Positions 60,872 to 64,000 of a DNA stretch of 64,000 bases are shown here, piece after piece; position 1 is the first letter of the stretch, and each line of letters starts with the position of its first letter. Source of the stretch: Spirochaetes bacterium RBG_16_49_21 (GTDB taxonomy: Bacteria > Spirochaetota > UBA4802 > UBA5550); contig MIBJ01000004.1 of assembly GCA_001829495.1 (NCBI GenBank), forward strand, positions 30,990 to 94,989, in the 5' to 3' direction. The translations under genes and the position numbers were made by a program. The notes below the pieces were generated by a model. It ran no database searches, was not told the origin of the DNA, and worked only from the letters and a program-made list of their open reading frames with translations.

Positions 60872-62560
60872 ATGAGATGTAGACGCATTCATATACGAAC
60901 AGTGCTGGCGGTTCTCTGCATATACCCCCTCGTTTACGCGCGGATTGAATCAACCGGCACAAGGGTTTTCCCCCTGGTGCCGAAGAGATGCCTCTATAAT
61001 GTGAAGGTTATTACGGATCAAAGCGGACAGGAGGGATACACCGTAAAGGACCTGACCTATAAGGCGGCAAGCGACCCTTTCATTACCGATATCGTCCTCT
61101 CATTCAACACCCCTTCATCCCGCCTGCATCGGGACGACCTGAAACATTATCGAATACTCTCAAGCGACTACACCTTCATCGCCGGCGGAGGAGCCCTGGG
61201 GAAAGGGTGCGCGCAGTTTTACAAAAAAGAACACGGGGTCGCCATTGAAACCGCAAAAGGCGCATGGCTCGGCACCTGCGACGACTTAGGATCTTTTACC
61301 ATTGAATTCAGGCTGTATCCAAAAAAATTTCAAGACGGGAGCGTGCTCTTTTCGCGCCTCGGATACTTGTCAGGGAGAAAACGCGGGATCGAAATCGAGC
61401 TTAAGAATCAAAGGATCATTGCCGGCTTGTATGGAATTTTTAAGCACCCGGACGGAGAGCCCTTTGACGTAATTCTCAAGCGGGGCCGTGCGCTCCAAAA
61501 AAGGAGATGGTACCATTTCAGCCTGAGCTTTGACATGCTTTCCGGAAAACTGACGAAATATCTGAACGGCGAGGAAGACGAAGTTCAATATGTCACGAAA
61601 AGCGGCGAACCGTTCGACGGCGTATACATGCCTTCGTTCGGCAAGCCGAATCAGGACGGCACGCGCCAGTGTCTCGATTTGCCCCAGGCGTATATCGGGA
61701 AAAACTATCATGGATTGCTCGATGAATTCAGAATATCGTACCGGCAGTTCGAGGATGTGGCTCAATACGCGGAGATTGCCAGCAAAAACTATCACACGGT
61801 GGCCACGATCGGGAAAATCCCCTTAAACGTCGAAGGCGTGATAACGAGCCCCGTATATACGTTCCCGGGCACCGGCACCAGCGTGACCGAGTTCAGATGG
61901 GAAGAGAGACCGGCCAAGAACACGTTTATATGGATGCAGTTCAGAATAGCCGACCGTTATTTCACCGAGGAGAGCGCCGATATAAAATGGTACCGTATTG
62001 ATAATAATCAGAAAAACATTCACCTGAAAAAAGAGAGCGTCGATTATCTCCGGGGTAAATATTATCAGTGGAGAGCACATCTCGTATCCTCCCCGGATGG
62101 AAAACGCGCGCCCTCCATCTCCGATGTCAAGCTCGATTACCGGCTCGATCTCTCTCCCGACCCCCCGCGGTTCCTTGAGGTTCCCGGCACCGGGGACAGG
62201 AAGGTGACCCTTAAATGGAAAAAAAACACGGAGAACGATATTCTGGGATATAAGATTTATTACGGCATTGTTCCGGACAGATATGACGGCATCATAGCGG
62301 TCATAAACGGCGGGAAAATCACCAATGCAGCAAGCAGCGGCAACGTTATCCAGGTAAAAATAACAAACGCCGTGATCGAAGAGAACCGGAAACAGGACAA
62401 ATGGGGAAAGCTCACCTACCCGATTTTAAAGAACACCGTGCTCTACTACTTTGCCGTGAGCGCGTACGATTCCTATAAGCCGGATACGCCGTTCAATCAC
62501 GAGTCTTCCCCTTCACCATACGTAACTGCGCGTCCGTATGAAGGATCGGAGATCAGATGA
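60872..62560 (+). CDS. Secreted LamG-like and fibronectin-III domain protein
   Basis: A 562-residue exported protein (hydrophobic leader 'TVLAVLCIYPLVYA'). Residues about 100-300 form a laminin-G/concanavalin-like fold ('FTIEFRLYPKKFQDGSVLFSR', landmarks 'FTIEFRLYP' and 'WYHFSLSFD', 'LLDEFRISYRQF'). Residues about 430-550 are a fibronectin type III domain ('PPRFLEVPGTGDRKVTLKWKKN', landmarks 'VTLKWKKNTENDILGYKIYYG'). Similar proteins are typical of spirochaete surfaces and may bind glycans. The ribosome site AAAGAGAT precedes the ATG. The gene is followed by 113 bases with no feature I can name. Confidence 0.75.
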   Translation: MRCRRIHIRTVLAVLCIYPLVYARIESTGTRVFPLVPKRCLYNVKVITDQSGQEGYTVKDLTYKAASDPFITDIVLSFNTPSSRLHRDDLKHYRILSSDYTFIAGGGALGKGCAQFYKKEHGVAIETAKGAWLGTCDDLGSFTIEFRLYPKKFQDGSVLFSRLGYLSGRKRGIEIELKNQRIIAGLYGIFKHPDGEPFDVILKRGRALQKRRWYHFSLSFDMLSGKLTKYLNGEEDEVQYVTKSGEPFDGVYMPSFGKPNQDGTRQCLDLPQAYIGKNYHGLLDEFRISYRQFEDVAQYAEIASKNYHTVATIGKIPLNVEGVITSPVYTFPGTGTSVTEFRWEERPAKNTFIWMQFRIADRYFTEESADIKWYRIDNNQKNIHLKKESVDYLRGKYYQWRAHLVSSPDGKRAPSISDVKLDYRLDLSPDPPRFLEVPGTGDRKVTLKWKKNTENDILGYKIYYGIVPDRYDGIIAVINGGKITNAASSGNVIQVKITNAVIEENRKQDKWGKLTYPILKNTVLYYFAVSAYDSYKPDTPFNHESSPSPYVTARPYEGSEIR

Positions 62561-62673
62561 CATCCCTCTAATATATTTCTAAAAATCCATTGACTAATAG
62601 TGCGCTTATCACTTTATTGTTCATAGATATCTCTTACAGCCGCGGCCATGAAACAACGATACCGGGTTCTCTC

Positions 62674-64000
62674 ATGCAGAAAGTCAATATAACCATCAAC
62701 ATCCCGGACGAGGTCCGCAAAACAATATTCAAAATAATCAATAAATTTCATGATAATGGTTTTGAATGTTATCTCATCGGCGGATCGGTGCGGGATTTCA
62801 TCATGGGCAACGAGGTATACGACTACGATTTTGCGACAAACGCCCGGCCTGAGCAGATGATGAAATTGTTTCGGAAGACGATACCGACCGGGATCAAGCA
62901 CGGCACCATATCGGTGCTCGCGGATAGTCATCAGTTTGAGATAACAACCTACCGCTCCGACGGCAGGTATATCGATGGAAGGCACCCGGATTCGGTTTCC
63001 TTTGCCCAGGAGCTTCGGATTGACGTGGAGCGCCGGGATTTCACCATCAACGGCCTGGTGTACGATTTCCAAACCGGCGAGGTCATCGATTATGTCAACG
63101 GACTGTCGGATATCGAGCATAAGATCATCCGGACCATCGGCGATCCGATAGCACGCTTCTCTGAAGACGGCCTCCGCGCCGTGCGCGCCTGCCGGTTTGC
63201 GGCCAAGCTCAACTTCGATATTGAATTGAACACCTTCCGCGCCATTCCGGAGACGCTTGAAACCGTTAAAAAAGTGTCTAAAGAAAGAATCAGGGACGAG
63301 CTCCTCAAGATCCTTGAATCAGAAAAACCGTCGGTCGGGTTTGAGTATCTCCGGAGATCCGGCCTTCTCGATCTCTTTCTGCCCGAGCTGGCCGAATGCT
63401 ACGGCGTTTTGCAGAACAAATATCACATTTATGATGTATATTATCACAGCATCTACTCATGCGATGCGGCGCCGAAAGACAATATGGCGGTACGGCTTGC
63501 AGCCCTGTTCCACGACATCGGCAAGGTGGCCACAAAACAGCCGAACGCGAGCGGGGATTTCACCTTTTACAATCACGAGGTGCTCGGCGTCAGAATAACC
63601 AAAAAAATAATGAGGCGGCTTAAGTTTTCCAACGAACAGATCGACGGCGTCAGCAACCTGATACTCAATCACATGTTCCATTACACGGATGAATGGACCG
63701 ACGGCGCCGTGCGGCGTTTTATCCGAAAGGCGGGACTGGAAAACATCGATGATCTTTTTCTTCTCCGTATGGCGGACCGGAAGGGAAACGGCGCCAGAAA
63801 GGGGCTCCCCCACCCGATTGGGCGGTTCAAGGAAAGGATCCGCCGGGTGCTTGAAGCTGAAAACGCCTTCTCGGTGCGGGATCTCAATATCAACGGAAAC
63901 GTGATCATGGACGAACTCGGCCTGAAGCCGGGGCCGATCATCGGAAAAATTTTGAACGAGCTTCTGGAGCTCGTGCTGGATAATCCTGAACTGAATGAAA
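62674..64000 (+). CDS. CCA tRNA nucleotidyltransferase / poly(A) polymerase family (partial, runs off the window)
   Basis: At least 442 codons, open to the window end. The nucleotidyltransferase motifs are near the start: 'LIGGSVRDFIMG' and 'DYDFATNA' (the DxD metal site), then 'RRDFTINGL' and 'EDGLRAVRACRF', with an HD domain at about residues 263-360 ('LAALFHDIGKVATKQP'). The combination with an HD domain occurs in CCA-adding enzymes and in poly(A) polymerases, which cannot be separated by eye. The ATG at 62674 is preferred; an ATG at 62648 is out of frame. Confidence 0.9.
   Translation, partial: MQKVNITINIPDEVRKTIFKIINKFHDNGFECYLIGGSVRDFIMGNEVYDYDFATNARPEQMMKLFRKTIPTGIKHGTISVLADSHQFEITTYRSDGRYIDGRHPDSVSFAQELRIDVERRDFTINGLVYDFQTGEVIDYVNGLSDIEHKIIRTIGDPIARFSEDGLRAVRACRFAAKLNFDIELNTFRAIPETLETVKKVSKERIRDELLKILESEKPSVGFEYLRRSGLLDLFLPELAECYGVLQNKYHIYDVYYHSIYSCDAAPKDNMAVRLAALFHDIGKVATKQPNASGDFTFYNHEVLGVRITKKIMRRLKFSNEQIDGVSNLILNHMFHYTDEWTDGAVRRFIRKAGLENIDDLFLLRMADRKGNGARKGLPHPIGRFKERIRRVLEAENAFSVRDLNINGNVIMDELGLKPGPIIGKILNELLELVLDNPELNE

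Overview
The window most likely comes from a free-living spirochaete related to the Leptospirales. The main evidence is a pair of short FlaB-type core flagellins whose conserved ends and central 'SMWFH.GPN' block match spirochaete periplasmic flagellins. LytTR/LytS and PP2C signalling proteins, a membrane-anchored M23 peptidase and several outer-membrane proteins fit this. Gene density is high, most gene ends overlap or nearly touch, and the long gaps hold palindromic repeats. The molybdenum-cofactor genes and the 5.5-8.5 kb membrane gene look AT-richer than the lipid genes.

Layout. 0.1-5.5 kb: tungstate/molybdate ABC transporter (permease, ATPase), then moeA, moaA, moaC, a MOSC protein and a mogA-type gene, nearly all overlapping. 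5.5-8.5 kb: large membrane protein with a spermidine-synthase-like remnant and TPRs. 8.6-10.9 kb: two flagellin genes with structured leaders. 10.9-17.2 kb: thiolase remnant, PrsW-like protease fused to a cyclic-nucleotide domain, and a four-gene operon (LsrF-like aldolase, zinc dehydrogenase, M28 peptidase, SDR). 17.5-21.2 kb: small Cys protein, broken outer-membrane gene, DUF1207 protein, DUF3137-TM2 protein and LemA. 21.4-33.7 kb and 41.2-49.2 kb: two halves of a lipid/polyketide cluster. 33.9-41.0 kb, between the halves: a glycerol ABC transporter operon (glpSTPQUV) with a GlpP-type antiterminator gene. 49.2-64 kb: outer-membrane protein, LytTR regulator with a double hybrid kinase, PP2C phosphatase, DHH phosphoesterase, M23 peptidase, dienoyl-CoA isomerase-like protein, three DnaA boxes, rpiB, a LamG/FN3 secreted protein, and the start of a CCA-transferase/poly(A) polymerase.

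The most interesting region is the lipid cluster. Its core resembles aryl-polyene (APE) clusters: two ACPs, ketosynthases, a KS-like chain-length-factor domain, FabG, two hot-dog dehydratases, an AMP-dependent ligase, thioesterase, phosphopantetheinyl transferase, LolA-like protein and a lipoprotein. I see no MMPL exporter, aromatic ammonia-lyase or glycosyl/acyl-transferase typical of APE clusters. In their place are four radical SAM enzymes (two with a B12-binding-type N-terminus, two paralogues with C-terminal Cys clusters), a polysaccharide-deacetylase-like membrane protein, a second malonyl transacylase and a PlsY homologue. I infer a membrane lipid or polyene-like acyl product modified by radical chemistry and possibly esterified to glycerol phosphate. 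The product is unknown.

Likely regulatory features read directly from sequence: a GGA-loop stem-loop just upstream of each flagellin start (CsrA-like), a terminator-type structure in the glpS leader beside a GlpP antiterminator gene, and a DnaA-box cluster upstream of rpiB.
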